A stretch of DNA of 64,000 nucleotides, taken from Rhynchopus sp. YZ270_cl-10 (taxonomy: Eukaryota > Euglenozoa > Diplonemea > Diplonemida > Diplonemidae). This document shows, piece after piece, positions 30,971-42,137 of the stretch. Positions within the stretch are counted from its first letter, which is position 1. Every line of letters begins with the position of its first letter. The position numbers and the translations under genes were made by a program. The stretch spans positions 496,001-560,000 of the forward strand of contig OZ037868.1 in NCBI GenBank assembly GCA_964035575.1, given 5' to 3'. Below the pieces are notes generated by a model. It ran no database searches and was not told the DNA's origin. It saw only the letters and a list, made by a program, of their open reading frames with translations.

Positions 30971-32108
30971 TATCATACATTCCATGGTTCTCCGTATAGA
31001 AAAGCCTGTTTGTGGAGCCAGTTTAAAGTGATAAAAAATCCGCCAAAAAAATCGTGCGACCCCGGAATTTTTTCAGATCGATCCGGAAATTCACTGCCGC
31101 CCATTTTCGAGGGTCAACAATTCATGACTTGAGTCGTAAATGGAACTGTCCGTGGACACATGGATTTTATAAAATTTTTCCCCCGATTTTTTTTTCGATT
31201 TTTATTTATTTGGAAAGATCGGGTACGAAAACGTTCAATTCCGGGGTCGCACGATTTTTTTTATGCCTCTGTGGCTGGTTAGGTGATTTTTGGCTGTGGT
31301 ACCCCCTTTGGGAACATTTCTATGTAGGTTTCTTAAGGACTTCCTTAAGAAAACCTCCTCTTTGGGTAGCAACACAGTGGCGTTTGTAAATTGATTTCTT
31401 TTTGGATAAAGTTTTCGGTTTTTGTTTCTTTGGATTTATTTTTTACAAATCCTTCAATTCGGACACATTTTTTATCCCGGAAACACACTCCACGGTATGC
31501 AACTTTTGGTGGAGCCAACCCTTTTTTTCACGTTTCTATGCAGGTTTCTTAAGGACTTCCTTTAGAAAACCTCCTATTTGGGTCACCACACAGTGGCGTC
31601 TCTAAATTGGGTTTTTTTTGAAGAAAGTTTTCGATTTTTTTTTCTTTGGATTTATTTTTTACAAATCTTTCAATTCCGACCATTTTTTAATTCCTGAAAC
31701 ACACTCCACGGTACGCAACTTTTGGTGGAGCCGACCCCCTTTTATGCACTGAAATCCCTATACGTTACTGTATAAAGACCCATGGAGCCACTTTAAATTG
31801 ACTTCTACTCCACGAAAGTGGTCGATTTTTTTTATGGTGAAAAGCGGGGAGCTCGGAAATTCACTGCCGCTGGTTTTCAGGGAGACAAAATTACATGTCA
31901 CACACCCACCTCACCGAGAGCCAAAACAGAAATACGCTCACCTCGATATTTTTTTTGAAAAAAAAATTTATTTTTCTGGATTTTTATTTCTTTGGATCCG
32001 GCCGTTTCGAAACGTTCAATTGCGGGGTCGGACGATCAAAAATATGCATCTCACATTTCTGAGTGCAAAATATGAAAAAGTATACGGAGAACCATGGAAT
32101 GTATGATA
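30971..32108. mobile_element. 1.1-kb non-autonomous TA-flanked transposon
   Basis: Perfect 28-bp inverted ends (TATCATACATTCCATGG...) flanked by TA (30969-30970, 32109-32110). Inside is a ~216-bp direct duplication (31317-31532, 31533-31745). No coding capacity. TA flanks and inverted ends point to a Tc1/mariner-type origin. Confidence 0.85.
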
Positions 32109-32113
32109 TAATT

Positions 32114-32249
32114 ATTGGGTAATTATTACCCCATAATTACACGCAGGTGTGTTTTTTGTCACGAGTGACCTAAACCCACGAGCGAAGCGAGTGGGTTTAG
32201 GGAACAAGTGACAAAAAACACACCTAAGTGTAATTATCTGGTAATAATT
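32114..32249. repeat. ~130-bp foldback
   Basis: Nearly continuous inverted arms: TAATTATTACC, ATAATTACAC, AGGTGTGTTTTTTGTCAC and CTAAACCCAC on the left, their complements on the right, with GAGCGAAGCGA at the tip. It lies directly beside the right end of the 1.1-kb TA element. Confidence 0.85.
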
Positions 32250-32939
32250 TCACAGGAGGGTGTTCAAATTTCCCGTTTTTCCCTTTTCTCCCGTTTTTCC
32301 CTTTGTCTTTGCCATTTTTTTTTTCAATTTTTTTCAATTTTTTTCAATTTTTTTTTTTTGACAAGGCAATTTTCAGGTGAAAAAAAAATTTTTTTTTCGA
32401 AAATTTTTTGGCCCCCTGGGGTGGGTCTTGGGGCACCGAAAAATGCCAAAAAACGCAAAAATCGGCTGTTTTGACCATCTGTGGTTACACCATATACACG
32501 TCTCTGAACAAGCCTATACTATACCCAAAAGTGGCTAGGCAAGGCCGTGTTTGACCAAAAAAAAAAATTTTTTTTTTCAAAAAAATCGAGTTTTCGTCAC
32601 CTGTGGGTGGTCGTAGGATCGAAATTTGCGAAAAATTTTCACTTTTTTTTTTTGACCCAAAAAATTTTTTTTCGACAAGGCAACGGGAAAAATGACTAAG
32701 GGGAAAAGGGAAAAAAGGGAAAAACGGGAATTTTGAGGATCCTCTATTTTGAGGATCATTTTTCACAGTCACATTTTACCTTAGCAAAATCTGAAAAAAA
32801 AAAAATTTTTTTCGAAAATTTTTTGGCCCCCTGGGGTGGGTCTTGGGGCACCGAAAAATGCAAAAAAACGTAAAAATCGGGTGTTTTGAGCATCTGTGGT
32901 TACACCATATACACGTCTGTAACCCCACATAGGCCCATT

Positions 32940-33720
32940 ACCATGGTTTCGTTAGCCCTTGTGGCATGCCCTCCTGCAGTTTCCTGCTCATCGGCGGCCT
33001 CTAGTCCGTGTGGACTTGGGCCACTACCAGCTTCCGGAGGAGCGACGCTCACATGCGAGCGTCGGACCGGTCACTGCTCTGGGTGCCATGTGCTCTAGCC
33101 AATTCTTGACGAGGATGGGGGTGCAGACCGCCAAGTCCGGACGGTCGGAGGGAACCTTCCCCACCGCACGTCAGTTCTCCTTAGCTCTTTGTGACTTGAC
33201 TCGTGCCGGTGCTGGTGTCTACAAGCTTCAACCTCTTCTTGTGACCCACCGAGCACGCAGCCAACAGTGCGTCAAACCCTCAAGATCCTGTAGCACCGAG
33301 GGTGTGTGAGCCCCAAGCGTCTGCGCCAGGACATACGCCGTCTGCCATCAAGCGGAGGGTGCTCCAATACTCCTCAGGTGTCTCACCCACGGTCGTACGC
33401 CCTTCCGGCAAGGATTCCCGAAAGACTTCTTCACTGGCATCGTGAACAGTCGCGCGGCTCACATAGACACATAGATACATAGATTTTTCGACGCCCTCCG
33501 CTCAATGTGATCGCTGCCTTCTCCCTCTACGCCCCACCCTTCAACAACACGGAGACTCGCAAGCTGCAAGTAATTTGAGGTGTTCTGCGAGCCGAAACAG
33601 TTCATCTTCGAAGATATGGACAGTGTACGCACTACTTTCCGCAGGAAGAACGGCCTATTTTGGGCTCCGACCTCTGAGGAAGACAGCTACAGTGGGATAT
33701 TTCGGTTTCCTCAATTTTTT
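32940..33720. other. GC-rich, coding-like island without intact frames
   Basis: Base composition is far more GC-rich than the surroundings and resembles local genes, but all frames are short. It may be a decayed gene or a fragment carried by a mobile element. I could not assign a family. Confidence 0.4.
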
Positions 33721-34371
33721 ATAAAAAAGCGAAAATCTGCCTATGTGCTTGAAAAATGCTGTGCATTTTTGGTAGAATTTTTTAAAAATTGCTCTCTCCC
33801 CTATGACTGGACCCAACTCCCCTCACTCTTTTTTTGGTCAAAAACACCCCAATTTTTTTTCACCTTTTTTTCCATTTTTTCCGTTTTTGACCTTTTTAGA
33901 CACCCTCCACATAATTAGTTTTTTTTTTATCGTGCAATTTTTGACGAGTGTACAAATCCGGCGAGTCCCCGTCACCCTCCAGTCACTGTATGTCGATGAT
34001 GGGAGGGTGTATGTGGGGTGTATGGGAAATGTGCCGAAGTATGGATGTTGAACCGAAAAAGTGGGAGAGGGTATAATTATTTGTGATCATTCTTGGTTTG
34101 GGGTTGGGAATCACATTTCAACAAGTTGGTAACAACTGTCTATCCTTGGACGATGCGAAGCGTGAAGTTGAGGTTTCCGGTGTGTTTTTCCGGGTTTTTT
34201 TTTTTTTTGGCGGATAATCAAAAACGTGTTTGAGGGGCCTAGAACTGCTCAAATGGGTCAAATTTTGCTTTGAATGGGCTCAAATCGTCGAAATTAACCC
34301 TTATAGGGGGAAAAAAAATTTTTGCAGAGTCCCTTTCCCTTTGGCGACTTAGGATCACCAAAAGTGGGTTT

Positions 34372-34467
34372 GAGCGTGTAATTATTACCCATAATTACAC
34401 GGCTGACATTTTTGGTCGCAAATCGCTAACGATTCATAATTACACGCTTGGTAATAATTACACGCTC
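34372..34467. repeat. 96-bp foldback related to 32114-32249
   Basis: GAGCGTGTAATTATTACC at the left and its exact complement at the right, with second ATAATTACACG arms inside. Shares the TAATTATTACC/ATAATTACAC arms with the larger foldback, so both belong to one family. Confidence 0.85.
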
Positions 34468-34546
34468 CCAGATTATAATTTTTGGTTCTTCCTGAAGGAT
34501 TTGTACACGAGTCAAAAATTGCACGATAAAAAAAAAGATAGTTGTT

Positions 34547-34596
34547 GATGCAGGCACCTCCGACTGACCGATGCCAGCCATCCAGATGAGAGCACA
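34547..34596 (+). repeat. Family-C micro-repeat
   Basis: CAGGCACCTCCGACTGACC...GCCAGCCATCCAGATGAG then AGCAC and an A-rich tail. Confidence 0.75.
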
Positions 34597-34680
34597 AAAA
34601 AAAATAGAGGGGGGGGGATAATTTCTGGAATCACCAAATGTGCAAAAAGAAGAAAAAAAAAAATGTGTCTGTGTGTCGGT

Positions 34681-35017
34681 CAGGGCTCTCGCTAATTTCA
34701 CAGCATCCACCCGGATTTTTTTTTGGCTTTTTTTCGCAGGTATGTTTTTTTTGCTCCGGGGGTTTCCTTGAGAATACCAGAGAATCTCATATTTCATGGT
34801 AAGGGTGTTTTAGAGTGTTTTTGCACACACATAGGACCCCACCATGGAGAGCAATCTGCTCGTACAATCAAAAGAAAGCAGAGAAAAGGGAAAAACAAAA
34901 AAAGTTGGGTACCGTGCGCCTGCGTCGCTACCTTTTCCTAGTCAAACACAGGTATGTTTTTTTGCACCCAGTTTCGGTTTTTACGGGGAAAGTTGCAAAA
35001 AATTAGCGCGAGCCCTG
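34681..35017. mobile_element. 337-bp hAT-like MITE
   Basis: Inverted ends CAGGGCTCTCGCTAATTT and, at the other end, the complement with one mismatch. The 8-bp direct repeat GTGTCGGT flanks it (34673-34680, 35018-35025). Its terminus groups it with the element at 23466-24520. Confidence 0.88.
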
Positions 35018-35329
35018 GTGTCGGTGGACAAACACCCCACGACACAGACAACCTTTCCGACAAGGAAACATCCTTTGTTTTGAAGAAAAACAAAGAAAAC
35101 TTGAATAAGAATAAAAAAATGTGCTTCAACGCAATCTGACACAGAAAAATGTCCCCCTGTTTCTTTTGATAAAATTCGAATATGTGTACGGTGACACCCT
35201 TTGTGCAAAGCTGCATTTTTTCCCCCACAAACGTCACTCAGACGTTCTTGGGATGAAACATAACTAGGGGGCAGGTCAATTGTGAGACTGCGTGTGAAGG
35301 TAGGGGAGAGGGCTCGTATTACTCATGTA

Positions 35330-35412
35330 CAGTACTCCAGGAAACTTGGGGTCCAAAAAACCTTTGGCAAATTTGCGGATTTTTTTGGACTCCAAATATA
35401 TTTGGAATACTG
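35330..35412. mobile_element. 83-bp TA-flanked MITE
   Basis: CAGTACTCC...GGAATACTG with long complementary arms (GTCCAAAAAA/TTTTTTGGAC inside), flanked by TA on both sides (35328-35329, 35413-35414). Confidence 0.75.
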
Positions 35413-35427
35413 TAGTTTTAAATAAAC

Positions 35428-35465
35428 CAAAAGACGAACCTAAGCCTCGCGTGCTTAGTCATCTA
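35428..35465 (+). repeat. Family-B micro-repeat
   Basis: Contains GACGAACCTAAGCCTCGCGTG followed by CTTAGTCATC; CTAAGC pairs with GCTTAG. It begins 14 bp after the TA of the 83-bp MITE. Confidence 0.75.
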
Positions 35466-35880
35466 AGCAAAAAATGAGGCAGGGAATGGGGTTGGCGGGG
35501 AGGGTTTGGGAAATACGGTTGCGCATAACAAAAAAAAGGGGAAATGGTTTGCTGGCAGTCGCATGCTCTAAAAAATATAGGGGAAGGGATGAGATGTTGC
35601 AGAAAAAAAAGATAAAAAGAGAAACAAAAAAAAAAAAATTGAATGCACAAATGGGAACAGATGACTTCCTTTCATGGGAAATTTCATAGTAACTTTATTT
35701 GCACCGCATACTTTAATTGCCCCAGTAACCAAGACCTTTTTTCCCCCTTTTTTTGTTAACAAAGTTGTGACTTTATTAACGAAAGGAGATCAAAAGAAGA
35801 AAAAGCTTATTAAGCCATCTATGAGTTAGTCATCTACAGAAAAGAAAGGGAAAATGGCAAAAGAAAAAGTGAAGTTTTTC

Positions 35881-35939
35881 AGTGCAGGCACCTCCGACTG
35901 ACCCACGTACGATGCCAGCCATCCGGATGAAAGCACAAA
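35881..35939 (+). repeat. Family-C micro-repeat
   Basis: Best full copy: GTGC at the start can pair with GCAC at the end; contains CCTCCGACTGACCC and CCATCCGGATGAAAGCAC, then an A-rich tail. Confidence 0.8.
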
Positions 35940-35975
35940 GTACCCAAAGAAAAAAATGTTTATAAGATGACCCTA

Positions 35976-36892
35976 CAGTCCCGCCTATTATTAATAACGT
36001 TTTATTTTATAAAATCCTAATTAGTGACGTTCTAATTTATAAAGTCGTGAATTAATTTATTTTTCGGGGGAATACTAATAAGTTATTGAATTTATTTTCC
36101 CCGGCGGAGCCGAAATTTTTTTTTGCCTGCACAAGTGACGACGGGGTTTGTGTGGGTTCTGTTGGAGGAATATGTGGAAAAGGAGGTGTGTAATCAGTGA
36201 TACACGGAAGTAAAAAACGGTGCGTACGCGCATGCCGTTCGCCTCCATATGGTCTATTTATGGTCTATTTCACCCACGAGATGAAAAGACCTGGACACCA
36301 GGAGTCGGTTACACCGAGGCGTGTCCCGCCTCGTCTTCACCACCATCGATTGGCTGTTATGGCCCAGCCGAACTTGCGGGTATTCCCGTAAGGTTGAGAA
36401 ACCTCTTCAGCTCCTCGGGGTTCACAAGAGCCTTGGGTGAAGTACGAACCGCTCTCTTTTTGTGGGTGTTGTACTTGGAGATGGTGGGAGCAGGAATATG
36501 GCGTCCTGGGTGAGCGTCATTCCACCACGCCATCACATCAGCGTGCGGTCTGTCATCAGTGCCTGCGTCCGCCGATGAACGGTCAGGCGCTGGCACTTTC
36601 AACTTCTCTGTCATCCGCCATGTCGTTGTCTGTGATGGTGACAATCTCCGGGGCAGTGAGGACAGCCTGCTGTCATTTTTTTGTTCATTCCGTGGTGGAG
36701 ACAGACATGATGATCGAAAATGAGAGAAAGATGCAGAGAGTCTGGTAGAGATTTAGACTGGGATTTGGGTGGGCAAGCTGTAATTTATAAAATCTTAATT
36801 AGCGACGTTCTAATTTATAAAGTCGCTAATTAAATATTTTCAGATTTGGTCGAATTTATAAATTAGAAATTCACTAATTAGAGGCGGGACTG
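35976..36892. mobile_element. 917-bp pogo/mariner-like element
   Basis: Ends CAGTCCCGCCT and AGGCGGGACTG, flanked by TA (35974-35975, 36893-36894). Subterminal ~60-bp blocks with ACGTTCTAATTTATAAAGTC occur at both ends in the same orientation. It carries a 95-codon minus-strand frame with a helix-turn-helix-like segment. The ends and TA duplication fit the Tc1/mariner/pogo superfamily. Confidence 0.88.
36357..36644 (-). pseudogene. Pogo-type DNA-binding remnant, 95 aa
   Basis: Residues 37-65 (VMAWWNDAHPGRHIPAPTISKY, abbreviated to its key parts AWWNDAHP and PAPTISKY) look like the second helix-turn-helix of CENP-B/pogo-type transposases. The frame ends soon after (TGIPASSAGP) with no DDE catalytic domain, so this is at most a truncated transposase. 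Its N-terminal codons overlap a family-D micro-repeat in reverse orientation (about 36539-36608). Confidence 0.5.
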
Positions 36893-36930
36893 TAAGCCTC
36901 TGGTGCTTAGTCTGATTAGATTACTTAATG

Positions 36931-37014
36931 TTTCTCTGGTGCTTAGTCACCTTGAAAAAAAGAGAAGTTGAAAGTGCAAACGCCTCACCATTCATCGGCG
37001 GACGCAGGGCACTA
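36931..37014 (+). repeat. Family-B 3' end joined to a family-D micro-repeat
   Basis: TCTCTGGTGCTTAGTCACC and an A-rich link, then GAAGTTGAAAGTGCAAACGCC...GGCGGACGCAGGGCACT. In family D, AGTGC pairs with GCACT and CGCC with GGCG. Confidence 0.75.
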
Positions 37015-37069
37015 ATAGGCGCAAAAATGTAAGACGGTCCTAAGCCACCTCTCAGAGAGAAAGAAAAGA

Positions 37070-37113
37070 TTATAAGATGAACCTAAGCCTCTCGTGCTTG
37101 GTCACCTGAAATA
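37070..37113 (+). repeat. Family-B micro-repeat
   Basis: Near consensus: TATAAGATGAACCTAAGCCT followed by CTCGTGCTTGGTCACC. A partial copy lies just before it (37031-37055). Confidence 0.8.
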
Positions 37114-37343
37114 AAAAGGGTTATCTGTGCAGTCAATCTATAGAACTACTCCCATCAAGACCACGAATCAGGAACAGCAGAGGGGGGGTGGGTGGGAAGG
37201 GGTATGGAAAAAATGGGGAGGGAGGGGAGACAAAAAACAATAATAATCTTGGAGGAATTCCTCACTGAGCACATTAAGCTTTTTTTTAAAGCTCCCCTTG
37301 GCCCAATCTAATAGGGTGAGGTGAGGTGGGAAAAGAGAAAAAA

Positions 37344-37379
37344 AAGATGAACATGCATATCGTGCACATACACATCTTC
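37344..37379 (+). repeat. Family-E hairpin repeat
   Basis: AAGATGAACATGCA...CGTGCACATACACATCTTC, then a run of 17 or more A. Confidence 0.65.
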
Positions 37380-37424
37380 AAAAAAAAAAAAAAAACAAAA
37401 ACAAAAATACTACTTTGGTCAATT

Positions 37425-37480
37425 TGAACACTTGGTTTGCATTAGTGCAGACACCCTCCCCGAGGATGAGCTCCACTGTA
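37425..37480 (-). repeat. Family-A micro-repeat
   Basis: Carries a small CCCTCC expansion in the loop compared with the consensus. Confidence 0.7.
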
Positions 37481-37564
37481 CATCTTTCCACCCCCTCTCC
37501 TAATCTATGGGTTTGGAGTTGTCCACGGGACACCACATACCATAACCCCATATTTCTTTTTTAA

Positions 37565-37609
37565 AAAAACTTGGTATTAGTGTAGCCACCCTAGAGTGTG
37601 CTCCACTAC
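37565..37609 (-). repeat. Family-A micro-repeat
   Basis: Loop variant 'ccctagagtgtg' identical to the copy at 8237-8284; the GTTGTATT segment is shortened. Confidence 0.75.
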
Positions 37610-37627
37610 TTTTTTTTGTTGTTGTTT

Positions 37628-37675
37628 GAAAACTTGGTTGTATTAGTGTAGACACCCGAGGATAAACTCCACTAT
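37628..37675 (-). repeat. Family-A micro-repeat
   Basis: Near-consensus copy only 18 bp from the previous one, in the same orientation, with an A-rich tail on the minus strand. Confidence 0.8.
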
Positions 37676-38072
37676 ACAAAACGCTGTTAAGTAACCACTG
37701 ATGGACACGATGATGGTCTCTCGTTGTTTGTTTTTTTTTGAGACAAATCATTCCTCACCACGGTTTTGTACTCAAAAAATGTCACTTTCAGATACGTTTT
37801 TTTTTCAATCAATAATCTGTTTAGTGTAGTCTCAGTACACATAACAAAACATCGGGTGGGAAGGGGGTAAAACACTCTTCATTGATGAGTCTTTGAAATC
37901 CCAAAACCCACCTGAGTTTCTTTTTTTACCCCTGTTCCTACTGTATTTTCCGTTTCTATTGTAGACAATCATCCAGATTATTATGTTTCCCCTCATTTTT
38001 TCTTCTTTTACCTCACTGATTTTTTTTTCAAAAAAAAATTATATTTTAAACCCTCTCCCAGTGGACCCACCC

Positions 38073-39188
38073 CATGTGTGTATGGGCATCACACCCTTTT
38101 TTCGAGAATTTGGGGGTGGGCATCACAAAAATTTCTATGGGTTTTTTACATGGGACTTTTTTTTTTGGGTTGCATCGCAGGGTTGTTTCTAGGATCTCGT
38201 TTTTTTTTCTCGGGGGGGGTCAATTTTTTTCCCAAAAAAAATTTTTTCCCCGCCGGGAAAAAATGGTCTTTCAAGGGTTTTTGGGTGTATTCCGAGCTTT
38301 CTCGACGAAGCCTCGATCTCACCAAGAAAACCCCATACCCCAAAGCTTCAGAATATCATGGTGGTACGTAGCTTCTGTGAGGGTATGAAACAGGTAAAGA
38401 AACGGTGGCCATGGCACCCAAAGGTTCCTGGCGAAGCCACGGTACGCAACATTTCTAAAATTGCGCTTAAAATTGCACTATTGTACAGCCAAACTATGTC
38501 ATGGGAAGGGTGTGATGTAAGCTTGCGCCGCAGGCGCACGGTACGCTACTTTTATTCTTTTTGCAAAATCTTTTTTCTCACTCCCATCACCGTTCCACGT
38601 AGTGTAGTCGGTGCGGGTGTTGTCGCTCTTCACCAGTGCCAACGTAGTGCAGAGGCACTGCAGGATGGAAGATGTGCCAAACGTCACATTCCCCGTCACC
38701 TTCGTCGACTCACCTTCAACCACATGAGACCACAGAGACATTTTTGGATTGGGATGTTCTGTTCTGAATGATGTTGATTTGGGTGAGGAGGAATTGTGGG
38801 TTATCATTACGTATCGTGTGGTCACAGACTGCACACCTTTCCCCAGTGACACTGTGTGGCCGAAACGAAACCGGATCATAAATCGATCAGTGATATTCTG
38901 GATTGAGCGCCGCAGGCAAACGGTACGGGACTTTTTTTTTTTTTTTTTTTCCTTTTTTCTTTTTTTTTCTTCTCCTTTTTTGGACTTTCCAGACCGATTG
39001 CGGAACGTGGTGGGGTCACACCATATGCAAAAAGCCTATGAGAAAATCCCTAGGGGAAAAAAAAAATCCTACACAAAAAACCCATAGAAAAAAAAAACCC
39101 CCCTGTACAAAAAACCCATAGAAATTTTTCTCGGATTCTGAGAATTTCTCAAATCGGGCATCGGAATCACATTGCCCAAACACACATG
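38073..39188. mobile_element. 1.1-kb MITE-like element carrying a coding-like fragment
   Basis: Inverted ends CATGTGTGTATGGGCA / TGCCCAAACACACATG (one mismatch), extended inside by AAAAATTTCTATGGGTTTTT arms. The 8-bp direct repeat ACCCACCC flanks it (38065-38072, 39189-39196). The middle (about 38570-38880) is GC-richer and open on the minus strand for 126 codons (38499-38879), as if a host fragment had been captured. I do not recognise that fragment. Confidence 0.75.
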
Positions 39189-39277
39189 ACCCACCCCCTA
39201 CCTTTTTTAAATTTCACTGCACTGCACTGCAATGCCCAAGGGAAGCTGAGAAAGACGCCTTTTTTGTTGTTGCATCG

Positions 39278-39342
39278 ACAGTCACTTCACACCTACCTGG
39301 TATAAAGATCTGTACACAATGCCGGGCCGAAGCCTTTTTGTA
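39278..39342. repeat. Family-H repeat
   Basis: Pairs with 22737-22800 (TGGTATAAAGATCTGTAC, GGCCGAAGCCTTTTTG). Lies just beyond the 3' end of the spliced gene. Confidence 0.65.
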
Positions 39343-39377
39343 CTCCAATTTTTCTAGCGAATTGCTTTTTCTTCTGT

Positions 39378-42100
39378 TTATCGTCTTGTGGACATGGTAC
39401 GACGCGAGGGTGTGGAGAGACGTGAAGGTGTGGACATTGCACGGTGGGAAGGGGTACTGACGCTGGCCAGGCTACGTTGGCTGCTACTGAGAGTGTGACG
39501 GCTGGCGCTGCGAGCGATGCGTGGGACGGGTGGGGTGCCTGCACCACCACCGCCGCCACCTCCACCACCACCACCACCACCACCCACCCCTTGGCTCGCA
39601 GCCGCCATCTTCCCCACTCTTCGCATCAAACTGTCGCACCGCTGCTGCTTCTCCTTCCGATTGCTGTGCAGCCGCCCCAAGTCCTTCTGCACACTACGCC
39701 GTGTCTGAATCACCTCGCTGTGCACTTTGCTAATCCGTTTTTCATAAAGACGCATTTTCTGTTAAGGGGGTGGGGGGCGTTTTTTTACTTTGGTTGTAGA
39801 GATTAGTGAGGATGAGCTCCACTATTGTGTTTATTTAAAATATAATCTGCCGCACCTACGCGAGACTTAAAATGAGTCTGCGAAGGCGTATGGGTGGGTT
39901 ATGGGCTAAGATGGCAAAGTGGAGGTATATTGCCGACATGTGCATGCTTCGTTGCATTTTTTTTCAATTGAACCTTCTCGAAAAAGCTGCAAAAGCGCCT
40001 CTACATGTGTAGTGAAGCAGCCGATTTTGAGGACCATTTTGGCACTACAGGCGTTGATTGAATGAAGAACCTGAAGCTTTCAGTGAATTATTCCACATGG
40101 CCAGACCTCGCCGCAGACACTACGCCGTTGATGCTACTGAGGGAGATTTTGTGGCTCTTCCACTCGGAAACGACGGGGCCGTTCCCCAAAGAAGTTATAC
40201 TTGTCCTCGAGAGGGTGAAGGCAGACGTGCTGCCAATGATCGGGAAGCTTTGTTTGATGGATCCTCGGACCTGGGTCAATAGAGACAGCGAGTCAGCGAC
40301 TTTTGGGATTACGGAGAACCACGGGGAATCGGAGGGGGGGTCACCATCTTTACCATGGGTATTATTCGTTCTCAATGTGCGCAGATTAAAGGGGGGTTTA
40401 AAAAGTGAGGATTTTGTGAAATGTTGGGGAAGTAGCACACCATTTCCTTGTCGACAAGCTTCCCGTGGTGCTGCTCGAGCATTCCTTCGAGGCGCTGTTT
40501 GAGGGTTTCTATAAGGGTGTCCTTCTCGTCGCTGAGGATCTGCTTGGTTCGTATGGTCTTTTCGAGTGCGCCCTTCCGTTTGGCGAGAAGCTCGTAGAAG
40601 TGAGCATCCACGGGCGGCTCGTCGTCACCCACAAAGTCTTTACTGCACGACTCCTCCGTCACGGTGTTCACTGCACTGCGCAGCTTCTTGTCCACGGCAG
40701 ACTTTAAGTTTAGTTCCTTTATCTGCAAAAAAAGGGGAATAATTATTACTATACAAAACCCCTCTCAATGTGCCTTGGTGCATGACTACGCCCTGGGGGT
40801 GGACACCCCAGCCATGCGGTCCTACATCCAAAATGAGAGGGATGATAATACTCCCCAAAGAAGGGTTGATAAGCTCGTGGAATGGGGGTAAACCTCAAGG
40901 GTTTGTTTAAGGGTTGTAAAGTAGAGAAGAAGCGATTGCATTCAGGTAAGGGGCAGTGGGGTGCGGGTGAGCGGGGAGGTGGTTTTTTCCGTACCGTTTC
41001 CTCCATGAGTTCGTACTGCTGTTGGTATCGCTGAAGACGTCGTGATTGCACCTTTGCTGCGTTTTCCTGAGTTATTTGGGATTGGAAAATGACAAAAAGA
41101 GTTAGCAAAGTTGAAGCATAAGATGCCTGCATGCATGTACAGACACATCATGATAAAGCTGCACAACGCCTCCGGGATCGATCATGCTATCGTTGTGAAA
41201 ACATTTTAAAGATGGTCTGAACTGATCGGCGCTTTGAAAAATTCTTCTAAATACATACTTTTCTCCGTCTACTGAGAAACTCCTGCCCCGCCTTGGTCCT
41301 GAGAAAGCCTATGTCGAGGGTGACGAAGTCGAGAGGGTTCATCTGTGCGTTGTGTCTGATGGTGACGTCTAGCTTGTGGTCCGCAACAAGGTGTTGGTGC
41401 TCGATGTTGCAGAGTTCGTAGTCCGTGCTGCGCATGTCTTCGTCGCTGACGTTGATCTCCTTCACGATCGCTGCCTGCTTTTCGAGGTATTCTAGCTGTC
41501 TGTCGACGTCCTTCTGGAACTTTTGTATGACCTCCCCCTTCCACGACACAAGCGTGCGTGCCGCGATCAGCTCCTTCCGAAGCACCATGATGAGGAAGCA
41601 GAGCTCCTTCACTGCCAGCTCCTGCTCCATCTGGTTCAGCCCCGACCCCTGGAAGTTCTCGTCCACAGTGGAACAGAACCCCGTTGCCGCCCGGATCTGG
41701 ATGATCAGGCACTCCAGCGACTCCAGCTCGCTGTCCATATGCTTGCACTGCAGAGAGGTGTCCATGCGTTCCCGCATCAGCATTGCGTTGCGCATCTCCT
41801 GCAGCTGATATCGGTTCTTCAGCCGGTTCTGCATGTCCATAAAACCCTCCGTTGTCACATTGTTCAGGTCCGACAGCTCCACACGGCCTAACCGCCGTTC
41901 CACATCATCGAGCTGAGGGGCGGGGGGTAATGGTATTAGGTTGGAGAAAAGACTTACCGAGAGTGCTAAAAGGGTTGCTTTATGGAGGGGAGCTTAAGAA
42001 AAGGTTATAATATGACCCTAAGCTCCTCATGCCTTTTTTGGTCACCTTATTTCATACAGACTCTTCTAAGGGTTGGATTGTTCACCCACTAATAGGGAAT

Positions 42101-42137
<37 letters not shown>

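Larger units (their letters stand above)
35957..36912 (+). repeat. Family-B micro-repeat split by a transposon
   Basis: The left part (GTTTATAAGATGACCCTA, ending 35975) and right part (TAAGCCTCTGGTGCTTAGTC, from 36893) are separated by the element at 35976-36892. Joining them at one TA gives the normal family sequence with its CTAAGC...GCTTAG stem. Confidence 0.85.
28674..39377. other. 10.7-kb gene-free, repeat-rich region
   Basis: Only one short coding remnant (36357-36644) is convincing. The rest is A/T tracts, TA-flanked and hAT-like miniature elements, foldbacks, family A-H micro-repeats and short tandem duplications. A ~100-bp block containing GGCCCCCTGGGGTGGGTC and CATCTGTGGTTACACC occurs at 32398-32500 and 32812-32920. 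A CCGTGGTT-rich tract lies at 30045-30165. Confidence 0.6.
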
